From the NCBI GenBank assembly GCA_003543245.1, contig DPJB01000026.1, forward strand, positions 29,787 to 93,786: DNA of 64,000 nt, given 5' to 3'. The notes under the pieces are model-generated. The model did not search any database and was not told where the DNA came from. It was given only the letters and a program-made list of their open reading frames with translations. How positions within the stretch are numbered: the stretch's first letter is position 1; the number at the start of each line of letters is the position of its first letter. Position numbers and translations under genes: made by a program. Shown here piece by piece: positions 36,175 to 46,425 of this stretch. This stretch comes from Moraxellaceae bacterium. Lineage in GTDB: Bacteria > Pseudomonadota > Gammaproteobacteria > Pseudomonadales > Moraxellaceae.

Positions 36175-36900
36175 ATGGCTATTACAGAAAGCACCCTGAC
36201 TGACTGGGCTACCGAGCTCGACCACAAGACCCCTCAGGAAATCCTGAAGCATGCGCTGACCAGTTTCAGCAATATCGGCATCTCGTTCAGTGGTGCTGAG
36301 GATGTGGTGCTTATCGACATGGCCGTGAAGTCAGGCCATCCGTTCCGCGTCTTTACGCTGGATACCGGCCGTCTGCATGCAGAAACCTATCGCTTTATCG
36401 AGAAGGTTCGCACCCACTACGGCATCAGCATTGAGGTCTGCTTCCCGGATCCGGTGGCGGTGGAAAAAATGGTGAACGAGAAGGGATTGTTCAGTTTTTA
36501 CCAGGATACGCACCAGGAATGCTGTGCGATTCGCAAGGTTGGCCCTCTGCGCAAAAAGCTCGCTACGCTTGATGCCTGGGTTACTGGCCAGCGCAAGGAC
36601 CAGAGCCCCGGCACCCGCATGGCGGTACCGGTTGCCCAGGCCGACAAGGCCTTCTCCTCGCCTGAGCGCCTGCTGGCCAAGTTCAATCCGTTGGCAAACT
36701 GGAGTTCAGAGGATGTCTGGGCTTATATTCGGGCCTTCGACGTTCCCTATAACGAGCTGCATGAGAAAGGCTTTGTCAGCATTGGCTGTGAGCCTTGTAC
36801 TCGCCCCACCCTGCCCGGCCAGCACGAACGGGAAGGACGCTGGTGGTGGGAAGAGTCAACCAAAAAAGAATGCGGGCTGCATGTCACACCAAGCAAATAA
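36175..36900 (+). CDS. cysH: Adenylyl-sulfate (APS/PAPS) reductase, Fe-S type CysH
   Basis: 241 residues from ATG 36175; an in-frame extension back to 36031 is not conserved. It reduces activated sulfate to sulfite in cysteine biosynthesis. The four cluster cysteines of the [4Fe-4S] type are present (C116-C117 in QECCAIRK and C205/C208 in GCEPCTRP), so it should use APS rather than PAPS, as in Pseudomonas. The redox-active Cys is C233 in [19 protein letters not shown] is the PP-loop. The neighbour downstream is a CxxC protein and cysB is close by, a sulfur-assimilation cluster. Confidence 0.94.
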   Translation: MAITESTLTDWATELDHKTPQEILKHALTSFSNIGISFSGAEDVVLIDMAVKSGHPFRVFTLDTGRLHAETYRFIEKVRTHYGISIEVCFPDPVAVEKMVNEKGLFSFYQDTHQECCAIRKVGPLRKKLATLDAWVTGQRKDQSPGTRMAVPVAQADKAFSSPERLLAKFNPLANWSSEDVWAYIRAFDVPYNELHEKGFVSIGCEPCTRPTLPGQHEREGRWWWEESTKKECGLHVTPSK

Positions 36901-36928
36901 CTGAACCTGTTTCCGCCGGAGTCCATGC

Positions 36929-37264
36929 ATGAAAATCACGATGGTGAAAAAAATTCTTCGCGATGGCTCGCCCTGCAAGAAGTGTGGCGAAGTACTGGAA
37001 CGCATGGAGAAGGAAGATCAGCTCCGGCGGATGGATGAAATCCTGATTGCTGACGAACGCGACCCAGGCTCTGACGGCATGTTGCTGGCCGCCGAGCTGA
37101 ATGTGGATCGCGCCCCCTTTTTCGTGGTGACCCGTGACGATGGCAGCAAACAGGTCTACACGGTCTATCTGCAGTTTGTGAAAGAGGTGCTCTCACAAAA
37201 AGTTGAGGAAAAGGACGAGCTGACGGAAATCATGCAGAACAACCCTGATCTGGATTTTCTCTAG
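36929..37264 (+). CDS. Small CxxC thioredoxin-like protein downstream of cysH
   Basis: 111 residues with a single C-x-x-C at 16-19 (SPCKKCGEVLERM), then APFFVVTRDDGS with the cis-Pro-like AP expected of a thioredoxin fold. It follows cysH by 28 bp with a GGAG site and is likely co-transcribed. A redox or electron-donor role for the APS reductase is plausible but not shown. I do not know a gene name. Confidence 0.75.
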   Translation: MKITMVKKILRDGSPCKKCGEVLERMEKEDQLRRMDEILIADERDPGSDGMLLAAELNVDRAPFFVVTRDDGSKQVYTVYLQFVKEVLSQKVEEKDELTEIMQNNPDLDFL

Positions 37265-37295
37265 CTCACAGTTCCTTGGCTCACACTGCTCTTGC

Positions 37296-38303
<1,008 letters not shown>

Positions 38304-38487
38304 TTATAAAAGCGTAGCCAATCATTACCGTCAGAGAATAGTCTACAGATACAGGGCTCGCCACATCCGCCGGTCAAAATTCAGGCAAATACCTGAAGAA
38401 AAGCCATGCGAAACGGGCTTTATACATGGGCATAAAACACAATTTTCTCTAGAATCGGCATCTTTCGCCGTCTTATTGGACTCTGTA

Positions 38488-39570
38488 ATGGCTGAATCCC
38501 GTATCGAGAACGTCAATATCCGTTCCATCGAGCTCCTGATTACACCGGAAGCGCTCAAGGCTGAAATGCCACTGTCTGACAAGGCCCGCGACACCGTGCT
38601 GAGCGGTCGCGAGACCATCCGGAACATCCTGGACGGCAAGGACCACCGCGTATTTCTGGTGCTGGGCCCGTGCTCCATTCATGACGTGAAAGCCGCGCAC
38701 GAGTACGCCGAACGCCTCAAGGCACTGTCTGATGAAGTGGCCGATACGCTTTACATCGTGATGCGGGTGTACTTCGAGAAGCCGCGCACCACCGTGGGCT
38801 GGAAGGGGCTGATCAATGACCCCTTCATGGACGACTCCTTCAGGATCCAGGATGGCCTGCACATTGGACGCAAGCTGTTGCTGGAGCTGAACGAGATGGG
38901 TCTGTCCTGTGCCACCGAGGCACTGGACCCGATGTCGCCGCAGTACCTGCATGACCTGATTGCCTGGTCCGCGATTGGTGCCCGTACCACCGAGTCCCAG
39001 ACTCACCGCGAAATGTCTTCGGGCCTGTCATCGCCTGTTGGCTTCAAGAACGGTACGGATGGTGGAATGAAAGTGGCCATCAACGCCCTGCTCTCGATGG
39101 CCAACCCGCACAGTTTTCTGGGCATTGATGGTGCCGGCAAGATTGCCATCATCAACACCAACGGCAACCCGTATGGTCACGTCGTGCTGCGCGGCGGTGA
39201 CGGCAAGCCAAACTACGATGCGGTGTCTGTAACACTGGCCGAGCGCGAGCTGGACAAGGCCAGAATCCCACAGAACATCATGGTCGATGCCTCGCACGCC
39301 AACTCCAACAAGGATCCCGGCCTGCAGCCGATGGTGATGGCCAACGTGAGCCAGCAGATTGTGGATGGCAACGAGTCCATCATCGGCATGATGATCGAGT
39401 CGCACCTGAAGTTTGGTCGCCAGGATATTCCGAAGGACCTGTCCCAGCTGGAATACGGCAAGTCTGTTACCGATGGCTGCATTGACTGGGCCACGACCGA
39501 AACCGCCGTGCGCAAGATGCGTGACGAGCTGAAGGATGTACTGCCGAAGCGCAAGCGCGTTATCCGCTAA
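38488..39570 (+). CDS. aroF: 3-deoxy-7-phosphoheptulonate (DAHP) synthase, class I
   Basis: 360 residues from ATG 38488. Condenses PEP and erythrose-4-phosphate, the entry to aromatic amino acid synthesis. LVLGPCSIHD, RVYFEKPRTTVGWKGLINDP, GARTTESQTHREMSSGLSSPVGFKNGTDG and VDASHANSNKDP are family signatures; the Cys in GPCSIHD is a metal ligand. I use aroF as a label; the sequence does not tell which amino acid inhibits the enzyme. A TAGAAT -10 is at 38450-38455. Followed by an unusually strong terminator. Confidence 0.94.
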   Translation: MAESRIENVNIRSIELLITPEALKAEMPLSDKARDTVLSGRETIRNILDGKDHRVFLVLGPCSIHDVKAAHEYAERLKALSDEVADTLYIVMRVYFEKPRTTVGWKGLINDPFMDDSFRIQDGLHIGRKLLLELNEMGLSCATEALDPMSPQYLHDLIAWSAIGARTTESQTHREMSSGLSSPVGFKNGTDGGMKVAINALLSMANPHSFLGIDGAGKIAIINTNGNPYGHVVLRGGDGKPNYDAVSVTLAERELDKARIPQNIMVDASHANSNKDPGLQPMVMANVSQQIVDGNESIIGMMIESHLKFGRQDIPKDLSQLEYGKSVTDGCIDWATTETAVRKMRDELKDVLPKRKRVIR

Positions 39571-39583
39571 TTCAGCACAGGCT

Positions 39584-39627
39584 CCCCAATAAAAAATCCC
39601 GCTGAAAAGCGGGATTTTTTATTGGGG
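39584..39627. terminator. Strong bidirectional intrinsic terminator after DAHP synthase
   Basis: A perfect 20-bp stem with a GAAA tetraloop: CCCCAATAAAAAATCCCGCT and its complement. A- and T-runs lie in the stem, so it can serve both strands. Confidence 0.9.
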
Positions 39628-39631
39628 TAAT

Positions 39632-39703
39632 GGCTTTAACCGCGAATACCGATGGCGTTTGATTCCCCACTTTTCGCGGCTAAAGCCGCTCCCACCTGTA
39701 CTG
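39632..39703. repeat. REP-like inverted doublet
   Basis: GGCTTTAACCGCGAA (39632-39646) and TTCGCGGCTAAAGCC (39673-39687) are inverted copies with one mismatch, the second running on as GCTCCCACCTGTACTG. GCGGCTAAAGCCGCTCCCAC is very like the REP cores of Pseudomonas, where paired copies form REPINs. It sits between a terminator and nfuA, the usual extragenic setting. I saw no other copy in this window. Confidence 0.7.
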
Positions 39704-39731
39704 TATAACCCTGCGGAACGAGGGACCGGGA

Positions 39732-40346
39732 TTACTTGTAGTAGGCATTCTCGCGCTGGGTGTGGTCAGTAGAGTCCGTCACACGCTGCAACTCGGGGAT
39801 CTGCGCCTTGAGGGTGGTTTCAACACCCTGCTTCAGGGTCATGTCCACTGCGGAACACCCCTGACAACCACCACCAAACTTCAGCACGGCCGTCAGGCCA
39901 TGCTCTTCGTGATCGTAGACTTCGAGCAGGCTGACATTACCGTTGTGGGCAGCAAGACCGGGATTGACCTCGTTGAAGAGGACAAAGTTGATGCGCTCCT
40001 CCAGACTGGCATCTGCACCCAGACTGGGAACCTTGGATTTCGGTGCCTTGAACGTGAGCTGGCCACCAAAGCGGTCCTTGTTGTAGTCGATGACCGCATC
40101 TTCCAGGTAGGACACACTCTTGCCTTCGATGTAGGCAGGAAAGCCTTCATAGTCGATACGCACATCATCGGCCTGCTCTTCTCCCCTGGTGCAGTACGCC
40201 ATGCAGCACTCGGCGCGAGGGGTACCGGGGTTTTCCACAAAAACACGGATGCCTATGCCATCGGAGTCCTGCTTGGAGAGCAGATCACGCAGATAACCCT
40301 GGGCACCTTCGGTAATGGTGATCTTGAGGTCAGCACTATCAGCCAT
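39732..40346 (-). CDS. nfuA: Fe-S biogenesis protein NfuA
   Basis: 204 residues. An A-type-like N-terminal domain (about 1-95) lacks the full set of metal Cys, and a NifU-like C-terminal domain carries the C-x-x-C cluster site C161/C164 (FGGGCQGCSAVD). NfuA delivers 4Fe-4S clusters to client enzymes under oxidative or iron stress. Divergent from metH with 121 bp between the starts. Confidence 0.95.
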   Translation of the reverse strand: MADSADLKITITEGAQGYLRDLLSKQDSDGIGIRVFVENPGTPRAECCMAYCTRGEEQADDVRIDYEGFPAYIEGKSVSYLEDAVIDYNKDRFGGQLTFKAPKSKVPSLGADASLEERINFVLFNEVNPGLAAHNGNVSLLEVYDHEEHGLTAVLKFGGGCQGCSAVDMTLKQGVETTLKAQIPELQRVTDSTDHTQRENAYYK

Positions 40347-40467
40347 GGGGGGATAATTCCTAGCGTTTTAGTCGGGTATGGTGTCATTATACTCATTCCC
40401 GACGGCTTGCCGATATTCTCTGGTAGAATTTCGCAACTTTTTTTGCCCTGCTGCCTGCCAAAACTCC

Positions 40468-43400
40468 ATGACTCACGCCGAACGAACTGCCCTCCTCCGT
40501 GCCCAGCTCGACCGCCGCATCCTGATCATTGATGGTGCTATGGGCACCATGATCCAGCGCCATAAACTGGAAGAAGCTGCTTATCGCGGAGAGCGCTTTG
40601 CGGACTGGCATCAGGACGTAAAAGGTAATAACGACCTTCTGGTATTGACCCAGCCCGACATCATCCGCGGCATACATGATGCCTACTGTGCGGCCGGTGC
40701 CGATCTGCTGGAAACCAACTCCTTCAACTCGACACGGGTGTCCCAGGCTGACTATGGCATGGAGGACCTCGTTCCCGAGCTTAACCGTGAGGCCGCCCGC
40801 GTTGCCCGCGAGGTCGCCGACGCCTGGACCGCGAAAACGCCTGACCGCCCGCGCTTTGTGGCTGGCGTACTTGGCCCTACATCACGAACCTGTTCGCTGT
40901 CTCCCGACGTCAACAACCCGGCTTTCCGTAACGTCACATTTGATGAGCTGGTCACCAACTACTACGAAGCCACTGCCGGCCTTGTGGAGGGTGGTGCCGA
41001 CATCATCCTGATCGAAACCGTGTTCGATACACTGAATGCCAAAGCCGCCATCTTTGCCGTGCAGGAATACTTCCTGAAAAGCGGTACAGAACTGCCGATC
41101 ATGATCTCGGGCACCATCACGGATGCATCCGGTCGCACCCTGTCCGGCCAGACCGCAGAGGCCTTCTGGAACTCGGTGCGCCATGCCAGGCCCATCAGCA
41201 TCGGCTTCAACTGTGCGCTGGGTGCCACCGAACTTCGACAGTATGTCGAAGAGCTGTCACGCAAGGCCGACACATTTGTCAGCGCCCATCCCAATGCGGG
41301 CCTGCCGAATGCATTTGGTGAATATGATGAAACTGCTGCCGAAATGGCAGTCATCATTGACGAGTTTGCTGCTTCCGGCTTTCTGAACATTGTCGGCGGT
41401 TGCTGTGGCACGACACCTGAACACATCAAGGCCATCGCCGAAGCCGTTGCCAAACATCCACGCCGCGAGATTCCGGATATTGCGCCAGCTTGCCGTCTCT
41501 CGGGTCTGGAGCCGTTCAACATCACGCGTGAATCCCTGTTTGTGAATGTCGGCGAACGTACCAACGTAACCGGGTCCGCAAAATTCCGGCGCCTCATCAA
41601 GGAAGAAAACTTTACCGAAGCTCTGGATGTGGCACGCCAGCAAGTCGAAAGTGGCGCCCAGATCATCGACATCAACATGGACGAGGGCATGCTGGACTCG
41701 CTCGCAGCCATGGAGACCTTCCTGAAACTGATCGCATCGGAACCGGACATTTCGCGTGTGCCGCTGATGATCGACTCTTCCAAGTGGGAAATCATTGAGG
41801 CTGGCCTGAAGTGCTCTCAAGGCAAGCCTGTGGTGAACTCCATCTCCCTCAAGGAAGGTGAGGAAGAGTTTATCGCCAGGGCAAAGCTGTGCATGCGCTA
41901 TGGCGCAGCCATTGTGGTTATGGCTTTTGACGAAAATGGTCAGGCCGACACCTTTGAGCGCAAAGCCGGTATCTGCAAGCGCTCCTATGACGTACTGGTC
42001 AACAAGGTGGGTTTCCCGGCGGAAGACATCATCTTCGATGCCAATATTTTTGCAGTGGCCACAGGCATTGAAGAGCACAACAACTACGCTGTCGACTTCA
42101 TCAATGCCTGTGCCTATATCCGGGACAACCTGCCGCACGCACTTAGTTCGGGCGGCGTCTCCAACGTTTCATTCTCTTTCCGTGGCAATGAGCCAGTGCG
42201 TGAAGCCATTCACTCGGTATTCCTGTATCACGCCATCCTCAATGGTCTGAGCATGGGCATTGTGAATGCAGGCCAACTGGCCATATACGATGACCTGCCT
42301 GCAGAACTGAAGGAGCGCGTCGAAGACGTGGTTCTGAATCGTCGTTCCGATGGTACCGAGCGATTGCTGGAAGTGGCAGACCAGTACAAGGGCGACGGCA
42401 CAAAGAAGGTCGAGGAAACACTGGAGTGGCGCTCGCTGCCTGTTGCAAAACGTATTGAATATGCATTGGTAAAAGGCATTACCACATTCATTGAAGAAGA
42501 TACTGAGGAGGCACGGCAGCAGTCGGAAAAGCCCATCCATGTAATTGAAGGCCACCTGATGGCAGGCATGAATGTGGTAGGCGACCTGTTTGGTGATGGC
42601 AAGATGTTCCTGCCACAAGTGGTGAAATCTGCCCGCGTGATGAAACAGGCGGTTGCGTACCTTATTCCGTATATCGAAGCCGAAAAGAACGGCGTTATTG
42701 AGAGCAAGGGCAAGATCCTGCTGGCGACGGTAAAAGGCGACGTGCATGACATCGGCAAGAATATTGTTGGCGTTGTATTGGGTTGCAATGGTTACGATAT
42801 CGTCGACCTTGGTGTAATGGTGTCGGCCGACCGCATTCTTGAAACCGCTCGTGCAGAGAACGTCGACATCATCGGCCTGTCCGGCCTCATCACACCGTCA
42901 CTGGACGAAATGGTGCATGTGGCGCGTGAAATGCAGCGACAGGATTTTCATGTTCCGCTCCTGATCGGTGGTGCAACCACATCGAAGGCACATACGGCGG
43001 TAAAGGTTGAGCCGCAGTACAAGAATGATGCCGTGGTGTACGTGGCGGATGCCTCGCGTGCCGTCGGTGTTGCTACCTCTCTGCTGAGCAAGGATCTGAA
43101 GGCCGCTTTTGTCGCCGAACGCCATCAGGAATACGAAGAAGTCCGTATCCGCCATGCCAACCGCAAGCCCAAGGCAGATCGTCTGAGCTATGAGCAGGCG
43201 ATTGACATGGGCTTCAAGCCTGACTGGACAAACTATACGCCCCCTGTGCCACTGAAGCCCGGCATCACCGTACTGCGTGACTATCCGCTTGAAAAGCTGA
43301 TTGACCTCATCGACTGGACACCATTCTTTATCTCCTGGTCACTGTCCGGAAAGTATCCGGCCATCCTGAAGGATGATGTTGTGGGCGAGGCGGCAAGAAG

Positions 43401-44169
43401 CCTGTTTGCGGATGCCCAGGCCATGCTGAAGCGTATCGTCAGCGAAAAACGATTGAAAGCACATGCCGTGATCGGCCTGTGGCCTGCTGCACGCACTGGT
43501 GCAGATGACACCACTGTCTATGCCGATGACAGCCGCACGGACGTACTCGCCACACTGCATCACCTGCGCCAGCAAAGCGACAAGGTCAGTGGCAAGCCGA
43601 ACTACTCCCTGGCTGACTTTGTGGCCCCGGTTGAAAGTGGCCTGCATGATTATATTGGTGGCTTTGCCGTCACTGCAGGTGATGGCTGCGATGAGTTTGC
43701 CAAGGAGTTTGAGGCGTCTGGTGACGACTACAACTCCATTCTGGTGAAATCGCTGGCCGACCGCCTGGCCGAAGCGTTTGCCGAACACCTGCACCTGCGT
43801 GTGCGTCGTGAGTTCTGGGGCTATGTGCCGGATGAAGTGCTCGATAACGACGCCCTGATTCGCGAAAGATATGTCGGCATCCGTCCTGCGCCCGGCTACC
43901 CGGCCTGCCCGGACCACACCGAAAAATCCACACTGTTCAAACTGCTGGATGCAACCACGAATACCGGCATCAATCTGACTGAACACTTTGCCATGTACCC
44001 CACGGCAGCAGTCAGTGGCTGGTATTTTTCGCATCCGGAAAGCTGTTACTTCAATGTCGGAAAGCTGGAGCAGGATCAGGTACTGGATTACGCGAAGCGC
44101 AAAGGCTGGGATCGCCGCACCGCCGAAAAGTGGCTTTCACCCAATCTCGGCTATGAGCCGGAAAACTGA
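40468..44169 (+). CDS. metH: Cobalamin-dependent methionine synthase
   Basis: 1233 residues from ATG 40468, full length. Domain order: homocysteine domain (DGAMGTMIQ; zinc Cys in [10 protein letters not shown]), methyltetrahydrofolate domain ([11 protein letters not shown], then [10 protein letters not shown]), cobalamin domain with D-x-H-x-x-G in [14 protein letters not shown], and the SAM-binding activation domain ([15 protein letters not shown]). It methylates homocysteine with methyl-B12. No cobalamin riboswitch is visible in the short upstream region. With the LitR-type protein it is one of two B12-binding proteins here. Confidence 0.97.
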   Translation: MTHAERTALLRAQLDRRILIIDGAMGTMIQRHKLEEAAYRGERFADWHQDVKGNNDLLVLTQPDIIRGIHDAYCAAGADLLETNSFNSTRVSQADYGMEDLVPELNREAARVAREVADAWTAKTPDRPRFVAGVLGPTSRTCSLSPDVNNPAFRNVTFDELVTNYYEATAGLVEGGADIILIETVFDTLNAKAAIFAVQEYFLKSGTELPIMISGTITDASGRTLSGQTAEAFWNSVRHARPISIGFNCALGATELRQYVEELSRKADTFVSAHPNAGLPNAFGEYDETAAEMAVIIDEFAASGFLNIVGGCCGTTPEHIKAIAEAVAKHPRREIPDIAPACRLSGLEPFNITRESLFVNVGERTNVTGSAKFRRLIKEENFTEALDVARQQVESGAQIIDINMDEGMLDSLAAMETFLKLIASEPDISRVPLMIDSSKWEIIEAGLKCSQGKPVVNSISLKEGEEEFIARAKLCMRYGAAIVVMAFDENGQADTFERKAGICKRSYDVLVNKVGFPAEDIIFDANIFAVATGIEEHNNYAVDFINACAYIRDNLPHALSSGGVSNVSFSFRGNEPVREAIHSVFLYHAILNGLSMGIVNAGQLAIYDDLPAELKERVEDVVLNRRSDGTERLLEVADQYKGDGTKKVEETLEWRSLPVAKRIEYALVKGITTFIEEDTEEARQQSEKPIHVIEGHLMAGMNVVGDLFGDGKMFLPQVVKSARVMKQAVAYLIPYIEAEKNGVIESKGKILLATVKGDVHDIGKNIVGVVLGCNGYDIVDLGVMVSADRILETARAENVDIIGLSGLITPSLDEMVHVAREMQRQDFHVPLLIGGATTSKAHTAVKVEPQYKNDAVVYVADASRAVGVATSLLSKDLKAAFVAERHQEYEEVRIRHANRKPKADRLSYEQAIDMGFKPDWTNYTPPVPLKPGITVLRDYPLEKLIDLIDWTPFFISWSLSGKYPAILKDDVVGEAARSLFADAQAMLKRIVSEKRLKAHAVIGLWPAARTGADDTTVYADDSRTDVLATLHHLRQQSDKVSGKPNYSLADFVAPVESGLHDYIGGFAVTAGDGCDEFAKEFEASGDDYNSILVKSLADRLAEAFAEHLHLRVRREFWGYVPDEVLDNDALIRERYVGIRPAPGYPACPDHTEKSTLFKLLDATTNTGINLTEHFAMYPTAAVSGWYFSHPESCYFNVGKLEQDQVLDYAKRKGWDRRTAEKWLSPNLGYEPEN

Positions 44170-44187
44170 TTTCAGAGCGAGGCACTG

Positions 44188-44415
44188 ATGACTGACCAGC
44201 AAAAGCAGGATAACAACAAACCAACGCAAGTCTCCACCCTTGACGTGATCCTCAGCGTCTTTCGCGCATGGTTTGGTGTACAGACCGAGGAAAACCGCAA
44301 GCGGGACTTCAGCAGCAACGACCCGACACCCTTTATTGTGGCCGGCGTCATTTTCGCCCTGATCATGATCGCAGGGGTCATTATTGCGGTGAAATTTGCT
44401 CTTTCAGGAGCCTGA
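44188..44415 (+). CDS. DUF2970 small membrane protein
   Basis: 75 residues. Polar N-terminus, SVFRAWFGVQTEENRKRDFSS (the DUF2970 signature) and one transmembrane helix (FIVAGVIFALIMIAGVIIAV). Starts 18 bp after metH and probably shares its transcript. Function unknown. Confidence 0.83.
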   Translation: MTDQQKQDNNKPTQVSTLDVILSVFRAWFGVQTEENRKRDFSSNDPTPFIVAGVIFALIMIAGVIIAVKFALSGA

Positions 44416-44425
44416 TCCTGGAATG

Positions 44426-44453
44426 AAAAATAGCGGCCCAGGCCGCTATTTTT
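44426..44453. terminator. Intrinsic terminator after the metH unit
   Basis: AAAAATAGCGGCC, CA loop, GGCCGCTATTTTT followed by TT; works on both strands and separates metH-DUF2970 (+) from sohB (-). Confidence 0.87.
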
Positions 44454-44478
44454 TTACGCGAAACTCATTCACCAGCAC

Positions 44479-45528
44479 TCACCACCAGGGACGCTGCTGC
44501 AAACGATCCCACCAGCGCATGGCCAGCCGATCGACACTACCTTCTGCCGCCAGTCCAAGCCGGGTCATGAGCTTGTGCCTCTGTACATAACGAACAACAT
44601 AGAGGTCTGCATCACGCGCACGTTCGGTGAGATACTCGTCACTGGTTTTCAGCTCATCAACAAGACCCATCGCCAGGGCACGTTGTCCATACCAGTGCTC
44701 ACCTGTTGCTACCTTGGCAATATCAAGGGATGGCCGTTGCTCATGCACAAACTCCTTGAAAAGCTCATGAGTATCCTCCAGCTCCTCACGAAACTTCTGT
44801 CGACCCGCCTCGGTGTTCTCACCCATAACGGTCAAGGTGCGCTTGTACTCTCCTGCGGTGTGCAACTCGACATCGATATCATGCTTCTTGAGCAGACGAT
44901 GAATATTGGGCATCTGGGCAACCACCCCGATTGAGCCAACCACGGCGAATGGAGCAGCAAGGATACGATCACCCAGACACGCCATCATGTAGCCACCACT
45001 GGCAGCCACCTTGTCGACACAGATCGTGAGAGGCAGTTTTTTCTGGCGTATACGGGCTAGCTGGGACGCCGCCAAGCCATAACCGTGCACCATGCCGCCG
45101 GGGCTTTCAAGATTAACAACAATCTCGTCATGTCCTGCATCCGCAAGGGTAAGAATAGCGGTAATTTCACGGCGCAGTGACTCAACGGCCGATGCCCTGA
45201 TATCGCCATGGAAATTGATTACGTATACCCGTGATTTTCGTGATTCATCACTACCGGCATTCTTGAGCTCTTTTTCCTTTTTCTTGTCTGCCTGCTTTTC
45301 TTTCTTGAAGTATGCCTTCAAGGCATGCTTGTCCAGCACCGCCTCACGCATGAGGTCGCCATAATCCTGAAGACGGTCATTGAGATAGGTAACTTCAATA
45401 TCACCCTCATCCGACGGACGACGTCGCTGCCCGATATTACTGACACCCACAATCACTATGAGTGCGGCAATAACCACGGTAGCGGTCTTGGCAAGAAAAA
45501 GCCCGTACTGCAACAACAGATCGATCAC
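44479..45528 (-). CDS. sohB: Inner-membrane peptidase SohB (S49 family)
   Basis: 349 residues. One N-terminal membrane span (about 10-30), a Lys/Glu-rich linker, and an S49 protease domain with VNLESPGGMVHGYG, the catalytic Ser in VDKVAASGGYMMACLGD and the general-base Lys downstream near EYKRTLT. SohB is a SppA-like periplasmic-facing protease whose substrates are not well known. It follows nudC by 27 bp and the two may be co-transcribed with fimL. Confidence 0.92.
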   Translation of the reverse strand: MIDLLLQYGLFLAKTATVVIAALIVIVGVSNIGQRRRPSDEGDIEVTYLNDRLQDYGDLMREAVLDKHALKAYFKKEKQADKKKEKELKNAGSDESRKSRVYVINFHGDIRASAVESLRREITAILTLADAGHDEIVVNLESPGGMVHGYGLAASQLARIRQKKLPLTICVDKVAASGGYMMACLGDRILAAPFAVVGSIGVVAQMPNIHRLLKKHDIDVELHTAGEYKRTLTVMGENTEAGRQKFREELEDTHELFKEFVHEQRPSLDIAKVATGEHWYGQRALAMGLVDELKTSDEYLTERARDADLYVVRYVQRHKLMTRLGLAAEGSVDRLAMRWWDRLQQRPWW

Positions 45529-45555
45529 TGATGACTCCAGAAAGAATGTAAAAAA

Positions 45556-46380
45556 TCAGCGCGTCCGGCACCGTGACACAAAATCCTGAATGAGGGCATG
45601 GGCGATGCTTCCGCGGGGAGGAATCTCTGGCAAACTCGTGTAGTGAAAAAACTGTGCATCGGCAATTTCTTCTTCCTGAACCAGGATATCACCACCTGCA
45701 TACTCCGCATGAAACCCGAGCATGAGATTGCCGGGAAACGGCCAGGACTGACTGGAAAAATAGCGGGGATTTCTTACCTGTACTCCCACCTCTTCCATCA
45801 CCTCACGCACGAGCGTTTCTTCAACCGACTCCCCCGCCTCTACAAAACCGGCAAGCGTGCTGTACATGGGCCGATTGAAGCGCTGGGCACGCGCCAGCAA
45901 CAACTCCTCTCCGCGCGTCACCAGAACAATCATGCAGGGGTTGATTCGCGGGTAATAACTGGATGTGCATGAAGGGCAGACTCTGGCTCGCTCACCACGG
46001 GAGTGCGCGACCGTAGCCTTGCCACAGCGACCACAAAACCGGTGACTGGCACTCCAGTCCAGAATCTGCAACGCCCTGCCGACAACGCCAAACAACTCAT
46101 CACTGATCTGGCCAAGAACACGACGCAGATCATCAAAATGATAACCATCCGGAGGAGCGATGCCATCTGATGTGGCAATAGCAAAAACGCCTTTCCCCTC
46201 CCAGTGTCCAATAAAATGACGGTCGACGTCAGGAAGCCCCAACCAGCTGACGTCCTTGAGCTCGGGGAAAAACGGCGCAGAAGGATCATCACTGACCAGC
46301 ACACGATGCCCCTGAAATACAAGCCACAGCCGGTCGCCACTCAAATCATCGGGGGCGGCGACGGCGGGAATGAAAGACAT
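45556..46380 (-). CDS. nudC: NADH pyrophosphatase NudC (NAD-capped RNA decapping)
   Basis: 274 residues from ATG 46380 (GGAG 8 nt upstream). The zinc ribbon is C-G-R-C-G and later C-P-S-C-T; the Nudix box is GFVEAGESVEETLVREVMEEVG with the metal-binding Glu pairs; SQSWPFPGN after it is the NudC form of the SQPWPFPxS motif that specifies NADH. It hydrolyses NADH and NAD caps on RNA. Placed directly after fimL as in Pseudomonas. Confidence 0.94.
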   Translation of the reverse strand: MSFIPAVAAPDDLSGDRLWLVFQGHRVLVSDDPSAPFFPELKDVSWLGLPDVDRHFIGHWEGKGVFAIATSDGIAPPDGYHFDDLRRVLGQISDELFGVVGRALQILDWSASHRFCGRCGKATVAHSRGERARVCPSCTSSYYPRINPCMIVLVTRGEELLLARAQRFNRPMYSTLAGFVEAGESVEETLVREVMEEVGVQVRNPRYFSSQSWPFPGNLMLGFHAEYAGGDILVQEEEIADAQFFHYTSLPEIPPRGSIAHALIQDFVSRCRTR

Positions 46381-46425
46381 CAGAGGGACTCCATGAGCAT
46401 TCAAGCCGGCAAAGGCCGGCAGTCA

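Noticed and set aside
40347..40467. Cobalamin riboswitch in front of metH
   Set aside because: The 121-bp gap is too short and lacks a B12-box-like core.
41257..42138. Minus-strand frame of 293 codons opposite metH
   Set aside because: The metH frame is fully conserved here; no domain is seen in the other.
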